Source: Marimonas arenosa (GTDB taxonomy: Bacteria; Pseudomonadota; Alphaproteobacteria; Rhodobacterales; Rhodobacteraceae). From it: a stretch of 64,000 nucleotides of DNA. The stretch's first letter is position 1. Each line of letters begins with the position of its first letter. The notes under the pieces are model-generated. The model searched no databases and was not told the origin of the DNA. It worked only from the letters and a program-made list of their open reading frames with translations. Where the stretch lies: the NCBI RefSeq assembly GCF_030848945.1, contig NZ_JANHAX010000001.1, positions 186,001 through 250,000 of the forward strand, in the 5' to 3' direction. Both the position numbers and the translations under genes were made by a program. Shown in pieces: positions 32,406 through 42,035 of this stretch.

Positions 32406-34103
32406 TCAGTCCTTCAGACTTTCTTCGCGCAAGCCATCGGCCAGCAGGTTCAGACCCAGCACCAGGGTCAGAAGCGCAAAGGCCGGTGGCAGGGCAGGGT
32501 GGGGATAGACCGACAGCAGTTTGCGGCCCTCGTTGATGGTCGACCCCCAGTCGGGGCTTTCCGGCGGCAGCCCGAGGCCGAAGAAACCCAAGGTTCCCAG
32601 AAGGATGGTGGTGTAACCGATGCGCAGGCAGAAATCGACGATCAGCGGCCCGCGCGCATTGGGCAGGATCTCCCACAGCATGATATACCACGGGCCCTCG
32701 CCGCGGGTCTGCGCCGCGGCGACATAGTCGCGGGTCTGGATATCCAGCGTCAGCCCGCGCACGATCCGGAACACCGTGGGCGAGTTGACGAACACCACCG
32801 AGACGAAGACCACAAGGATGCCGCCGGGGATGTCGAAGAAATCGATCGGCCAGAAGCGGATCTGCGAATTGGCGCCGGAATCATTGATCGCCGAGGCATA
32901 GAACAGGAACAGCGGGATCAGCACCGCGGCGAGCCAGACATAGTTCTTCTGTGGTTGGATGCGGAACCGCGAGTTGATCAGCACCGCGCAGAAGATCAGC
33001 GGGAAGATGAACAGCACCGCCGCCATGTATTGCGGCAGCCCCGTCGCCACGATCTCGGGCGTCACCAGCAGATAGAACAGCAGGATCACCGGGAAGGCGA
33101 GGATCAGGTTGGCCAAAAAGCTCAGGAACGTGTCGAGCTTGCCGCCGTAATACCCGGCGGGCAGGCCCAGCGTGATGCCGACCATGAAGGCAAACAGCGT
33201 CGCTAGCGGCGCGATGCGGATCACGATCACGCTGCCTTCGACCATCCGGCTGAAGACGTCGCGCGCCAGGTTGTCGCCACCCAGCAGGTAGAACGGGTAT
33301 TCCGCCATTTCTGCGCCGCGCAGCGGCGTGCCCGGCAGCTTGTTCTTCATCCCCGACACCTGGTCGAGCGGCGCGTGCGTGGCGATCAGGTCGAACAGCC
33401 CGACGAAGACCGCGGTGAACACCCAGAACATCACCAGGCCAAACCCGATCATGCCGATGGTGCTGTCGAACAGCTTGCCGTAAAGTCCCAGCTTGCGCTT
33501 GTAGTGGATCGACAGCGCGTAAAGCACCACCAACGCCGTCCAGACCGGCCAGAACCGCACCACGATCGACGCCAGGATGCCCCGGGTCTCGATCGCGCTG
33601 ACCCATTTCTGATGCGCCATTTCCTCTGCCGGTGGCATCGCGCCTTCGTCGAGCCCGGCCAGCCAGGCGTCGTAGCCCGAGCCCTGCCAGATCAGCGTCA
33701 CCGCCAGCCACAGCAGGACAAGGGCGCCGACGATATAAACCGACCATTTGAACAGCACGCCCATGAACGCAGCCGGGTCGTCGAAGAATGTGCCCATGAA
33801 ATAGCTGAGCATCGCCGCGAAGATCCCCAGAAGCGCGATCACCAGAAGGATCCTGCCGAGGGTGGACAGCGACATGCCGCCGTCTTCGCTGCCGGTGAGT
33901 CCGGAATAGACATACAAGAAGCCAACGAACAGCAGCAGCAGAACCGCGATGCCGTTGACCAGCGAAAAGCTCGCATGCGCCGATGAACCGGTGAAGGCCA
34001 GAAGCGCTGCGCACAGTCCCGCGACGACCGCCAAGGTGATGAAGACCATCAGCAGGGGGGCGAAGCTCGCGCCGTAGGCGCCGAACCAGGTGAGTTGTTC
34101 CAT
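32406..34103 (-). CDS. ABC transporter permease, OppC type, with long N-terminal membrane extension
   Basis: A 565-residue permease, almost twice the usual 290-300 of OppC/DppC. Residues about 1-245 form an extra region with several hydrophobic helices and no clear family match. The usual OppC core follows: a periplasmic HPLGTD-like loop read as LLGGDNLARDVFSRMVEGS, then TLFAFMVGITLGLPAGYYGG and the EAA-type loop RDYVAAAQTRGEGPWYIML. It sits between the OppB-type permease and ATPase genes. It imports solute together with the OppB-type partner. Confidence 0.88.
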   Translation of the reverse strand: MEQLTWFGAYGASFAPLLMVFITLAVVAGLCAALLAFTGSSAHASFSLVNGIAVLLLLFVGFLYVYSGLTGSEDGGMSLSTLGRILLVIALLGIFAAMLSYFMGTFFDDPAAFMGVLFKWSVYIVGALVLLWLAVTLIWQGSGYDAWLAGLDEGAMPPAEEMAHQKWVSAIETRGILASIVVRFWPVWTALVVLYALSIHYKRKLGLYGKLFDSTIGMIGFGLVMFWVFTAVFVGLFDLIATHAPLDQVSGMKNKLPGTPLRGAEMAEYPFYLLGGDNLARDVFSRMVEGSVIVIRIAPLATLFAFMVGITLGLPAGYYGGKLDTFLSFLANLILAFPVILLFYLLVTPEIVATGLPQYMAAVLFIFPLIFCAVLINSRFRIQPQKNYVWLAAVLIPLFLFYASAINDSGANSQIRFWPIDFFDIPGGILVVFVSVVFVNSPTVFRIVRGLTLDIQTRDYVAAAQTRGEGPWYIMLWEILPNARGPLIVDFCLRIGYTTILLGTLGFFGLGLPPESPDWGSTINEGRKLLSVYPHPALPPAFALLTLVLGLNLLADGLREESLKD

Positions 34104-34116
34104 GCTCTCGTTCCCC

Positions 34117-35202
34117 TTACGAAATCCGGATGCGCGGGTTCAGGAACACATAGCCGATATCCGAAATCAGCTGCGTGATCAGAACCACCACGACCGAGAC
34201 CACCGAGACGCCCAGGAGGAGCTCGATGTCGTTGTTGCTTGCGGCCTGCACCAGCGTCCAGCCGAAGCCCTTGTAGTTGAACAGGGTCTCGACGATCACC
34301 ACCCCGTTCAGAAGCCAGGGGATCTGCAGCATGATCACGGTGAAGGGGGCGATCAACGCGTTCCTGAGCGCGTGCTTCATCACGATGTTGCGGAAGCTCA
34401 CGCCCTTGAGACGGGCAGTGCGGATGTATTGCGCGGTCATCACCTCGGCCATCGAGGCCCGCGTCATCCGCGCGATATAGCCCATGCCGTAGAGCGAGAT
34501 CGTCAGCACCGGCAGGAAGAAGTTGTTGAAGTCGGCGTTCTCCATTGCCGCCGTCGCCGTGCCCTTGAACAGGGTCTTGCCCTCGATCAGGCCCCATTCC
34601 GCCAGCATCGGCGACAAGCCGTAGCGGGTCGACGCCAGCAGGGCGATGAAGATCACGCCCGAGACGTATTCCGGTGTCGCCGTGGTTATGATCGAAACCG
34701 ATGACAGCGTGCGGTCGGTGCGCGAACCCTCGCGCATCCCGGCCAGCACGCCGACGATCAACGCCGTAGGGACCATCAGCAGCATCACGAACAGCATCAG
34801 CTTGCCGGTCAGCCCCAATCGCGTGCCGATGATCGAGGCGACCTCGTCCTTGAACACGGTCGACCAGCCCCAATAGCCCTGCAGGATGCCGCAATAGTTC
34901 GGTGCGTCCTCGGGGGCGACGCCGGGGTCGATGCAGCGCCCGGTCACCTTGCCGTTGGCGTCGGTGTACCGGTAGGACGGCACGACGCCGAGCCATTCGG
35001 CGTATTTTTTCGGCGTCGACTGCAGGTAACCGCCCTTTTCCAGCCACGAGGCGACGGCCTCGTCTGTCATGCGGAAGTTGCCCTGTGTCTTGGCGAGTTT
35101 CTCGAGGTTCGGGTAGAGGTTCGTCATGAAAAACACGACGAAGGTCAGGCACAAGGCCGTCAGAATCATCACCCCGACCCGGCGTAGAATGAACAGTCCC
35201 AT
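34117..35202 (-). CDS. ABC transporter permease, OppB type
   Basis: A 361-residue inner-membrane permease. It starts MGLFILRRVGVMILTALCLT, the usual first helix of OppB/DppB, and has a periplasmic loop before the transport core. The EAA-type loop is near QYIRTARLKGVSFRNIVMKH, where it would dock on the ATPase. It is 13 bp upstream of the OppC-type gene in one operon with the binding protein. Confidence 0.92.
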   Translation of the reverse strand: MGLFILRRVGVMILTALCLTFVVFFMTNLYPNLEKLAKTQGNFRMTDEAVASWLEKGGYLQSTPKKYAEWLGVVPSYRYTDANGKVTGRCIDPGVAPEDAPNYCGILQGYWGWSTVFKDEVASIIGTRLGLTGKLMLFVMLLMVPTALIVGVLAGMREGSRTDRTLSSVSIITTATPEYVSGVIFIALLASTRYGLSPMLAEWGLIEGKTLFKGTATAAMENADFNNFFLPVLTISLYGMGYIARMTRASMAEVMTAQYIRTARLKGVSFRNIVMKHALRNALIAPFTVIMLQIPWLLNGVVIVETLFNYKGFGWTLVQAASNNDIELLLGVSVVSVVVVLITQLISDIGYVFLNPRIRIS

Positions 35203-35321
35203 TGGTTGCCCCCGTTGGTGGCAGACGACCCGTTTGACAGGCCTGTTTCTGGAGACGCGCTCTTGACGGCGCGTTGATCCGGTGGGGGCGCACCCTTGCG
35301 GATGCGCCCCGTGTTACGGCC

Positions 35322-37004
35322 TCAGACCTGGGTGGAGAACCACTTGTAGATCTGCGGCAGGTAGGCGATGTGCATGTCGCAGCCGCCCACGTTGTCGTTG
35401 AAGTGGCGATAGAGCGAGCGCCAGTAAGGCTGGATCGTCACCCCGTCCTCGACCAGGATCGCCTGCAGCTTGCCCGCGATCTCACGGCGCTTTTCGGCAT
35501 CGGCGATCGCGTTGGCCTCGGCCAGCAACGTGTCGAATTCCGGGTTGGCATAGCCGAACTCGTTCCATGCCTCACCCGAGCGATACGCCAGACCCCAGAC
35601 CTGGGTGGCCAGCGGGCGGTGGTTCCAGTTGGTCGAGCTGAACGCGTATTTCGTCCAGTCGTTCCAGAACGTGCTGCCCGGCAGGATGGTGCGCTTGACC
35701 TTGATGCCGGCGTCGCGCAGCTGCGCGGCCACCGCATCGGTGGTGTTTTTGCGCCAGTCGTCGTCGATCGAGTGCAGTTCGATCTCGACATCGGTCATGC
35801 CGGCAGCGTCCCAAAGCTCCTTGGCCTTGGCCGGGTCATGCGGCATGCGGCCGACATTGGGGTCGGTCTCGGGGTGCACCGGTGCGGCGTGGTGGTTGTC
35901 GGCCGGGATGCCGTTGCCGGCGTTGCCGAGCTCGAGGCAGATGGCGTTGTCGACGGCCATGGCCAGGGCTTGGCGGGCGCGCTTGTCGCCATAGATCTTG
36001 TTGCCGTTCTCGTCTTCGGCCAGTTGGTTGGGCCGGACAACGATGGTTGACCCGGTGGCGATCTCCGACTTGTTCCAGCCGAGCCCGTCCATGATGTCGA
36101 CATAGTCGCCCACGGTCTCCCAGAACATATCAACCTCTTCGGCCTCGGCGGCAGCCACCCAGGCGGCCGGGTCGGTGCCGTAGTCGATATACTCGATCCG
36201 GTCGAGGTAGAAGCCGCCTTCCTCGAAGGCCTCGTCGCCCCACCACGGGTGGCCCGACTTGACCAGCACGGCCTTAACGCCCACTTCCAGGGTGTCCACC
36301 TTCATCGGGCCGGTGCCGATCAGCGAGCCAAGGTCTGCCGCCGCATCGAAGCTGGAATGGATGATCGCCGCGGGATAGTCCGCCATGCCCGGAATAATCG
36401 TGATGTCCGGGCTCGAGCATTTCAGCTTGACGGTGTGGCTGTCGACCACGGTGATTGCGCCGTCGGCGGCCTTCCCGGAATCGGCGTCGATCAATGACGC
36501 CATACGGCCGGCCATCGAGTTGCCCTCGACCGACTTGTCGCACCAGCCTTCGATGTTGCGGGCGACGTCCTCGGCGGTGAAGTCGTCACCGTTGTTCCAC
36601 TTCACGCCCTTGCGCACGTTAAGAGTGTACTCGGTGGCGTCGTCGTTGACCTCCCAGCTTTCGACCAACATGCCGCGGAACGAGCCGTCGCTGTTGTATT
36701 CGACGAGATATTCCAGCGTGCCAGCGGAAAGCGCAGCGATCTGCGTCCAGTCGAACGTGCGCGGATCCTTGTAGGCGCGCACTTCCATCTGCATGCGCGC
36801 AGTGCCGCCGCGCTTCGGTGCGCCGTGCGACGCGGCCCTGACCGGTGTCTCAAGCCCGAGAAGGCCATAGGCTGCCGTCGCGCTCACCCCGAGCGCGGTG
36901 GTGCGGGTCAGGAACTCGCGGCGGCTCAGTTGGCCGGCCTTGACCTCCTCGGCATACATGTATGCCGCCTTGTGGATCGGTTGCCCGGTGGATGTTTTGG
37001 TCAT
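35322..37004 (-). CDS. ABC transporter substrate-binding protein, SBP_bac_5 family
   Basis: A 560-residue periplasmic solute receptor, first gene of the importer operon. The N-terminus carries a twin-arginine-like export signal ([19 protein letters not shown]) after about 25 residues. The mature part shows family-5 features such as [20 protein letters not shown] and [20 protein letters not shown]. The ligand may be a peptide, opine or sugar-like solute. Two adjacent ATG codons exist; 37004 gives better spacing from AGGGAG than 37007. Confidence 0.9.
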   Translation of the reverse strand: MTKTSTGQPIHKAAYMYAEEVKAGQLSRREFLTRTTALGVSATAAYGLLGLETPVRAASHGAPKRGGTARMQMEVRAYKDPRTFDWTQIAALSAGTLEYLVEYNSDGSFRGMLVESWEVNDDATEYTLNVRKGVKWNNGDDFTAEDVARNIEGWCDKSVEGNSMAGRMASLIDADSGKAADGAITVVDSHTVKLKCSSPDITIIPGMADYPAAIIHSSFDAAADLGSLIGTGPMKVDTLEVGVKAVLVKSGHPWWGDEAFEEGGFYLDRIEYIDYGTDPAAWVAAAEAEEVDMFWETVGDYVDIMDGLGWNKSEIATGSTIVVRPNQLAEDENGNKIYGDKRARQALAMAVDNAICLELGNAGNGIPADNHHAAPVHPETDPNVGRMPHDPAKAKELWDAAGMTDVEIELHSIDDDWRKNTTDAVAAQLRDAGIKVKRTILPGSTFWNDWTKYAFSSTNWNHRPLATQVWGLAYRSGEAWNEFGYANPEFDTLLAEANAIADAEKRREIAGKLQAILVEDGVTIQPYWRSLYRHFNDNVGGCDMHIAYLPQIYKWFSTQV

Positions 37005-37157
37005 CATGTTCTCCCTGTGACACGTTTGTTCGTATCGGGTCGGGAGAAATTGCGAGGCATCCCCGCTCGCGTGGCACTCCCCCCGATTGCCAGCCACATT
37101 CCCGCATGTTTGCCCCCGGTGCGTCAACGGGGGGTTTCGGCATTTCAAGTCAAAAAA

Positions 37158-37194
37158 GCGACATGCGGCCTGCCAAAATGCGACATTCGGCCTG
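37158..37194 (-). promoter_or_regulatory. Direct repeats, probable AraC-family operator
   Basis: A 15-base motif, GCGACATGCGGCCTG, recurs with one change at 37180-37194. The starts are 22 bases apart, about two helical turns. The pair lies between the AraC-type gene and the binding-protein gene, as expected for activator half-sites. Confidence 0.6.
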
Positions 37195-37254
37195 TATTCG
37201 CCGCGACGAGCCGGTTTTCCGTGCAACCCCGGAAAAAAATTGCAGGCGAAGCCG

Positions 37255-38067
37255 TTAGCTGGCCTGGCGCCGTCGCGCGGCGGACTCGGCGCGCAATTGC
37301 GTCGGTGTGCGTCCGGTGTGATTCTGTATAAAGCGGGTGAAATAGGCCGCGCTGCGAAATCCCAGATGCGTCGCGATCCGGCCAACCGGGTGCGGGCTGT
37401 CAGCCAGGAGCTGCCGCGCCGCGTGCAGCGCGAGGCCGGTCAGCAGCGCGCCGGCGCCAAGGCCCGCGGCGCGCTTGCAGGCGCGGGCCAGGTGGGTGGG
37501 CGTCACTCCGAGCCGCGCCGCGTGGGCGGCGACCGTGTCGGAGGCATTGATGCACCCCGAAAGGTTGCGGGCAAAGGTCTGCGCCAGGCGCTGATCGGCA
37601 CGCAGCCCGGAAGACTGCGCCGCAGCGAGTGTCTGCCGGCGCAGCCAGATCGCGATCAGGGTGGCATGGGCCCGCGCCGCGGCGGCGTGGAAATCGCGCT
37701 GAACCTGCTGTTCCTGGCTCATCGCCGTGGTCAGGGCGCTGAACTCGGCCTGGGCCTGTCGTGACGGCACCCGCAGGCACAGCGCGGCCTCCGGCAGTTG
37801 CATGTCGGGAGCATCCTGCGACGGGACAATCAGCGCCAGCCCGGACTGTCGCAGCTTGGCATCCAGGGCAAATAGCGTGCCCGCGGGCACGAAAAGCGCG
37901 GTATTGGGCGTCACTGTCTGGGCCAGCCCGTCAAGCAGTGCCGTGCCGTGCCCACGCGACACAAAGATCAGCCGGGCCGAGTCCGTGCTGTGCGGCAGCG
38001 ACAGCCGCCAGCCATCGCCGCCAGCAATCTGGGCCAGGGGGTGGAGCTCTGGGCAGGAGGGTGGCAT
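37255..38067 (-). CDS. AraC family transcriptional regulator
   Basis: A 270-residue regulator with an N-terminal cupin-like sensing domain ([15 protein letters not shown]) and two C-terminal helix-turn-helix motifs. The second contains [19 protein letters not shown] and ends [12 protein letters not shown], the AraC signature. It lies upstream of the ABC importer operon in the same direction, with the direct-repeat operator between, so it probably activates that operon when the solute is present. It follows miaA by 74 bp. Confidence 0.9.
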   Translation of the reverse strand: MPPSCPELHPLAQIAGGDGWRLSLPHSTDSARLIFVSRGHGTALLDGLAQTVTPNTALFVPAGTLFALDAKLRQSGLALIVPSQDAPDMQLPEAALCLRVPSRQAQAEFSALTTAMSQEQQVQRDFHAAAARAHATLIAIWLRRQTLAAAQSSGLRADQRLAQTFARNLSGCINASDTVAAHAARLGVTPTHLARACKRAAGLGAGALLTGLALHAARQLLADSPHPVGRIATHLGFRSAAYFTRFIQNHTGRTPTQLRAESAARRRQAS

Positions 38068-38120
38068 CGGGCGATATGTTGCGAATGGTCAATGAAAAGG
38101 TAAGTGACACTTGAGAAATT

Positions 38121-38135
38121 GCCGCGAAATGCGGC
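38121..38135 (-). terminator. Weak hairpin after miaA
   Basis: GCCGC and GCGGC arms around a 5-base loop, seven bases downstream of the miaA stop on the minus strand. The following AATTTC is a poor T tract, so termination is uncertain. Confidence 0.3.
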
Positions 38136-38141
38136 AAAAAG

Positions 38142-38999
38142 TCAAGCCATGGTGACCCGTTGCCAGTGCTTCATTCGCTTGCGGAACCAGGTCCGCTGGC
38201 GCTTGGCATACTGCCGGGTGGCGATGATCGCCGCCGTGCGGGCCTCGGCCAGCGTCATCTCTCCGCGCAGATGGGCGATCAACTCCGGCGCCCCGATGGC
38301 CCGGCTCGACGGTCGTGTCGGATCCCAGTCGGCCAGGTTGGCACGGGCTTCGTCCAACGCGCCCATCTCGAGCATCATGTCGAAGCGCCGTTCGATGCGC
38401 GGGTTGAGCCAGTCTTTCGGCGCTTCGATCAACAGCGGCACGGTCTCGGCCAGCGGCAGGCGGGGCGGCGGCGTCTCGTCCTGCCAGGCCGCCAACCCGC
38501 GCCCGGTGGCACGCAACACCTCCCAGGCCCGCTGCACTCTTGCGCGGTTGCTCCGGTCGATCCGAGCGGTGGTCTCGGGGTCGAGCCCGGCCAGCATGTC
38601 TTCGCGGCTCAGCCGGTCGGCTTCGGCACGAATGGCCGCCGGGGTCGGTGGGATTTCGGCCAGCCCTTCGGTGAGCGCGGCAAAATACAGCCCGGTGCCG
38701 CCGACGATGATGGCACGTCCGGCAAGATATGGCTCGAGATCACGCAGCCAGTGACCTACCGAATACGCGGCATCTCCCGGGACATGGCCGTACAAAGCAT
38801 GCGGGGCGCGGGCGAGGTCTTCGTCCGACGGGCGTGCCGTCAGCACCCGCCAGTTGGCGAAAACCTGCAGCGCATCGGCATTGACGATCACGCCACCCTG
38901 GGTTTCGGCAATCTGCAGCGCAAGTGCCGATTTGCCGCTGGCCGTGGGGCCGGCGATCAGCACGTGCGTGTCGGGGGCGATGTCGTCGATCTCGATCAT
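38142..38999 (-). CDS. miaA: tRNA dimethylallyltransferase
   Basis: A 285-residue enzyme that adds dimethylallyl to A37 of tRNAs that read codons starting with U. The ATP P-loop is [14 protein letters not shown]. The substrate motif usually DSMQVY reads NADALQVF here, keeping the Asp and Gln. Further motifs are [16 protein letters not shown] and the C-terminal [16 protein letters not shown]. It is divergent from pyrH across 142 bp. Confidence 0.95.
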   Translation of the reverse strand: MIEIDDIAPDTHVLIAGPTASGKSALALQIAETQGGVIVNADALQVFANWRVLTARPSDEDLARAPHALYGHVPGDAAYSVGHWLRDLEPYLAGRAIIVGGTGLYFAALTEGLAEIPPTPAAIRAEADRLSREDMLAGLDPETTARIDRSNRARVQRAWEVLRATGRGLAAWQDETPPPRLPLAETVPLLIEAPKDWLNPRIERRFDMMLEMGALDEARANLADWDPTRPSSRAIGAPELIAHLRGEMTLAEARTAAIIATRQYAKRQRTWFRKRMKHWQRVTMA

Positions 39000-39141
39000 G
39001 CTTCCTGCCTAGCGCCGTTTGCGGCCAAGGAAAACCGACAGCATGCAGAGACAGAGAGCGTCGGCTTTCACGGATTGAACCCCGGGCGTTTTTGCAGCAT
39101 CTTGCGGCCACATCCGACACGCTGCCCAGATGGAGTGCCCC

Positions 39142-39870
39142 ATGAGCGAAACCGCGCCCGCCACCGCGTTCAAACGTGTCATGCTGAAAATTTCGGGCGA
39201 GGCGCTGATGGGCGACCAGGGCTACGGCCTGCATCCGCCCACGGTCCAGCGAATCGCCGAGGAGGTGAAATCGGTCCACGACATGGGGGTCGAGATCTGC
39301 ATGGTGATCGGCGGCGGCAACATCTTCCGCGGCCTTCAAGGCAGCGCGCAGGGGATGGAACGCACCACTGCCGATTACATGGGGATGCTCGCCACCGTGA
39401 TGAACGCCCTTGCCATGCAGTCGGCCCTGGAAAGCCTCGGCGTCTTCACCCGGGTAATCAGCGCCATCCCGATGGACCAGATCTGCGAACCCTATATCCG
39501 CCGCCGCGCCGTTCGTCATCTCGAGAAGAAACGCGTCTGCATCTTCGCCGCCGGCACCGGCAATCCCTATTTCACCACCGACACCGCCGCCACACTGCGC
39601 GCCTCGGAAATGTCCTGCGAGGCGATCTTCAAGGGCACCAAGGTCGACGGCGTCTATGACAAGGATCCGGTCCAGCACGAAGATGCGGTGCGCTACGACA
39701 ACATCAGCTACGACGACGTGCTGACCAAGCATCTCAAGGTGATGGATGCCTCCGCCATCGCGCTGGCGCGCGACAACAACCTGCCGATCATCGTCTTTTC
39801 TCTGGACGAGCCCGGCGGGTTCCGCGGCATCCTTGCCGGCAAAGGCACCTATACAACGGTCGGCGGATAG
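39142..39870 (+). CDS. pyrH: UMP kinase
   Basis: A 242-residue kinase of the amino-acid-kinase fold that converts UMP to UDP. Motifs are [26 protein letters not shown], the UMP-binding [14 protein letters not shown] and [12 protein letters not shown]. The start [10 protein letters not shown] at 39142 follows a GATGGAG site, four codons after an alternative ATG. It begins a co-oriented run of essential genes that continues to lpxB; rpsB and tsf, often upstream elsewhere, are absent here. Confidence 0.96.
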   Translation: MSETAPATAFKRVMLKISGEALMGDQGYGLHPPTVQRIAEEVKSVHDMGVEICMVIGGGNIFRGLQGSAQGMERTTADYMGMLATVMNALAMQSALESLGVFTRVISAIPMDQICEPYIRRRAVRHLEKKRVCIFAAGTGNPYFTTDTAATLRASEMSCEAIFKGTKVDGVYDKDPVQHEDAVRYDNISYDDVLTKHLKVMDASAIALARDNNLPIIVFSLDEPGGFRGILAGKGTYTTVGG

Positions 39871-39917
39871 GGCAAAAGAAGCCCCGGAAACCCGCCTGAG
39901 ACAGGGAATACGACAAG

Positions 39918-40481
39918 ATGGCCGACGAAGAATTCATGCTCGACACCGACGACCTCGAGCGCCGCATGCAGGGCGCGATGAGCGCGCTGAGAACCGAATT
40001 CGCCTCGCTGCGCACCGGACGTGCCTCCGCAGCAATGCTCGAGCCGATCGTGGTCGAGGCCTACGGGACACAGACCCCGATCAACCAGGTCGGCACCGTC
40101 AACGTTCCCGAACCGCGCATGGTCACCATCAACGTGTGGGACAGATCTCTGGTCTCGGCGGTGGAAAAAGCTATCATGAACAGTGGCTTGGGGATCAATC
40201 CTCAGACCAATGGGACGATCGTGATGCTGCCGATCCCCGAGCTTAACGAGGAACGCCGGCGCGAACTGACCCGCGTGGCGGCCCAATATGCCGAGCACGC
40301 CCGCGTCGCGGTCCGCCACGTGCGCCACAACGGCATGGAACAGATCAAGAAGCATAAGGACGACATGAGCGAGGACGACCAGAAGTTCTGGCAGGACGAA
40401 GTTCAGTCGCTTACCGACAAATATGTCGGCCTTGTCGACGAGGCGCTGGAACACAAACAAGGCGAGATCATGCACGTCTGA
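39918..40481 (+). CDS. frr: Ribosome recycling factor
   Basis: A 187-residue factor that, with EF-G, splits the post-termination ribosome. It has the three-helix-bundle sequence of the family: [20 protein letters not shown], the [13 protein letters not shown] strand, and [20 protein letters not shown]. It lies 47 bp after pyrH, the usual order. Confidence 0.97.
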   Translation: MADEEFMLDTDDLERRMQGAMSALRTEFASLRTGRASAAMLEPIVVEAYGTQTPINQVGTVNVPEPRMVTINVWDRSLVSAVEKAIMNSGLGINPQTNGTIVMLPIPELNEERRRELTRVAAQYAEHARVAVRHVRHNGMEQIKKHKDDMSEDDQKFWQDEVQSLTDKYVGLVDEALEHKQGEIMHV

Positions 40482-40518
40482 GCTTTGGCTCTCGGGCGGC
40501 ATGCGAAAGGAGCGGGCT

Positions 40519-41247
40519 ATGGCCCCCAAGGATCAGGCAGCCGGGCGAGGCCCGCGGCATGTCGCCATCATTATGGACGGCAACGGTCGCTGGGCCCAGG
40601 CGCGCGGCCGTCCGAGGCTGTTCGGCCACCATGCCGGCGCGCGCCGGGTGCGCGAGATCGTCGAAGCCTGCCCGGATCTCGGGGTCAAGTATCTGACGAT
40701 TTTCGCCTTTTCGACCGAGAACTGGAAACGCACCCAGGTCGAGGTGGCGGGGCTGATGAACCTCTTCCGCCGCTACATCACCAAAGAGGCCAAGGCGCTG
40801 AAGGAAGACGGCGTGCGCGTGCGCTTCATCGGCGACCGGGTCCGTCTCGACAAGAAGCTTAAGGCGCTGATGGACGAACTCGAAGGGCTTACCGCCGGCA
40901 ATGACCGGGTGCACCTGACTATCGCCCTCAATTACGGCGGCCGGGACGAGGTGGCTCGGGCGACAAAGCGGCTGGCGCAGGATGTCGCGGCCGGCCGTCT
41001 CGATCCCGAAACAGTGGATGAGGAAACGTTGCCAAAGTATTTGGATACATATGTTTTGCCGGATCCAGACCTGGTAATCCGCACCTCGGGCGAAGCTCGA
41101 ATTTCCAACTTTCTGCTGTGGCAGTCGGCCTATGCCGAGTATGAGTTCATCGACACGCTCTGGCCCGATTTCACCGCCGAAATCTTCGAAGGCCTGGTGC
41201 GCAACTACGGCGCGCGAGAGCGGCGCTACGGCGGAGTGAAAGCATGA
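40519..41247 (+). CDS. uppS: Isoprenyl (undecaprenyl) diphosphate synthase
   Basis: A 242-residue cis-prenyltransferase that makes the C55 lipid carrier for cell-wall sugars. The pyrophosphate site is HVAIIMDGNGRWAQARG. FAFSTENWKR and the C-terminal RTSGEARISNFLLWQSAY are signatures. The start MAPKDQAAGRGPRH has an AAAGGAG site; upstream in-frame starts overlap frr. Its stop overlaps cdsA by 4 bp. Confidence 0.95.
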   Translation: MAPKDQAAGRGPRHVAIIMDGNGRWAQARGRPRLFGHHAGARRVREIVEACPDLGVKYLTIFAFSTENWKRTQVEVAGLMNLFRRYITKEAKALKEDGVRVRFIGDRVRLDKKLKALMDELEGLTAGNDRVHLTIALNYGGRDEVARATKRLAQDVAAGRLDPETVDEETLPKYLDTYVLPDPDLVIRTSGEARISNFLLWQSAYAEYEFIDTLWPDFTAEIFEGLVRNYGARERRYGGVKA

Positions 41248-42035
41248 GCGACGGCAAGTGGGGCGATCTCGGTCCGCGTGCGGCCTCGGCCGTTGTGATG
41301 CTCGTTGTCGGCGCGGCGGCAATCTGGGCTGGCGGCCTGGTCTTCGCCGCTTTGGCGGTGGCGATTGTCGCGCTGATGATCTGGGAACTGGTGCGAATGA
41401 TCCGACCGGGCCACGATTCTGCCGCGGTGCAGGAGGCCGCGCTGGCGGCGGCGGCCTTTGCGCTGGCGCTGTGGTTTCCTGGGTTCAGCCTGCTGATCCT
41501 GGGCGGGCTGGTGATCGTGCTGATGGGCCGCACGGGCCGGCATATGGCGCTGGTCGGGCTCTATACGGCGGGGATATTTCTTGCCGGTCTCGGGCTCGTC
41601 TGGCTGCGGCTCGATCACGGGCTGCTTGCCGCACTGTGGCTGATACTGGTCGTCGTGGCGACCGATGTCGCGGGCTACTTTGCCGGGCGTATTCTCGGCG
41701 GTCCGAAGTTCTGGCCGCGTGTCAGCCCCAAGAAAACCTGGGCGGGCACGGTCGCGGGCTGGATCGCGGCCGCGCTGGTGACGCTGTATTTCGCCTATGG
41801 CCTCTACGAGACGCCACCGCTGGCGCTGCCGCTGACAGTGCTGGCGGGTGTGGGGCTGTCCTTCGCCTCGCAGATGGGCGACGTCGCCGAAAGCGCGCTC
41901 AAGCGGAAGATGGGGGTCAAGGACAGCTCGACCCTGATTCCGGGCCATGGCGGCGTGATGGACCGGTTCGATGCCATGATGGGGGCCTCGCTGCTGGTGA
42001 GCGTGATCACCGGCCTGAGCGCGATCAACTTTTGA
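41244..42035 (+). CDS. cdsA: Phosphatidate cytidylyltransferase
   Basis: A 263-residue inner-membrane enzyme that makes CDP-diacylglycerol for phospholipid synthesis. It has about seven hydrophobic helices, and the C-terminal signature is split as SQMGDVAESALKRKMGVKD and STLIPGHGGVMDRFDAM. Both ends are overlapped: uppS by ATGA and dxr by TTGA, so this is a tightly coupled block. Confidence 0.94.
   Translation: MSDGKWGDLGPRAASAVVMLVVGAAAIWAGGLVFAALAVAIVALMIWELVRMIRPGHDSAAVQEAALAAAAFALALWFPGFSLLILGGLVIVLMGRTGRHMALVGLYTAGIFLAGLGLVWLRLDHGLLAALWLILVVVATDVAGYFAGRILGGPKFWPRVSPKKTWAGTVAGWIAAALVTLYFAYGLYETPPLALPLTVLAGVGLSFASQMGDVAESALKRKMGVKDSSTLIPGHGGVMDRFDAMMGASLLVSVITGLSAINF

Noticed and set aside
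39065..39085. Minus-strand tRNA suggested by a T-loop-like GGGTTCAATCC
   Set aside because: No acceptor, D-arm or anticodon stem could be folded around it.
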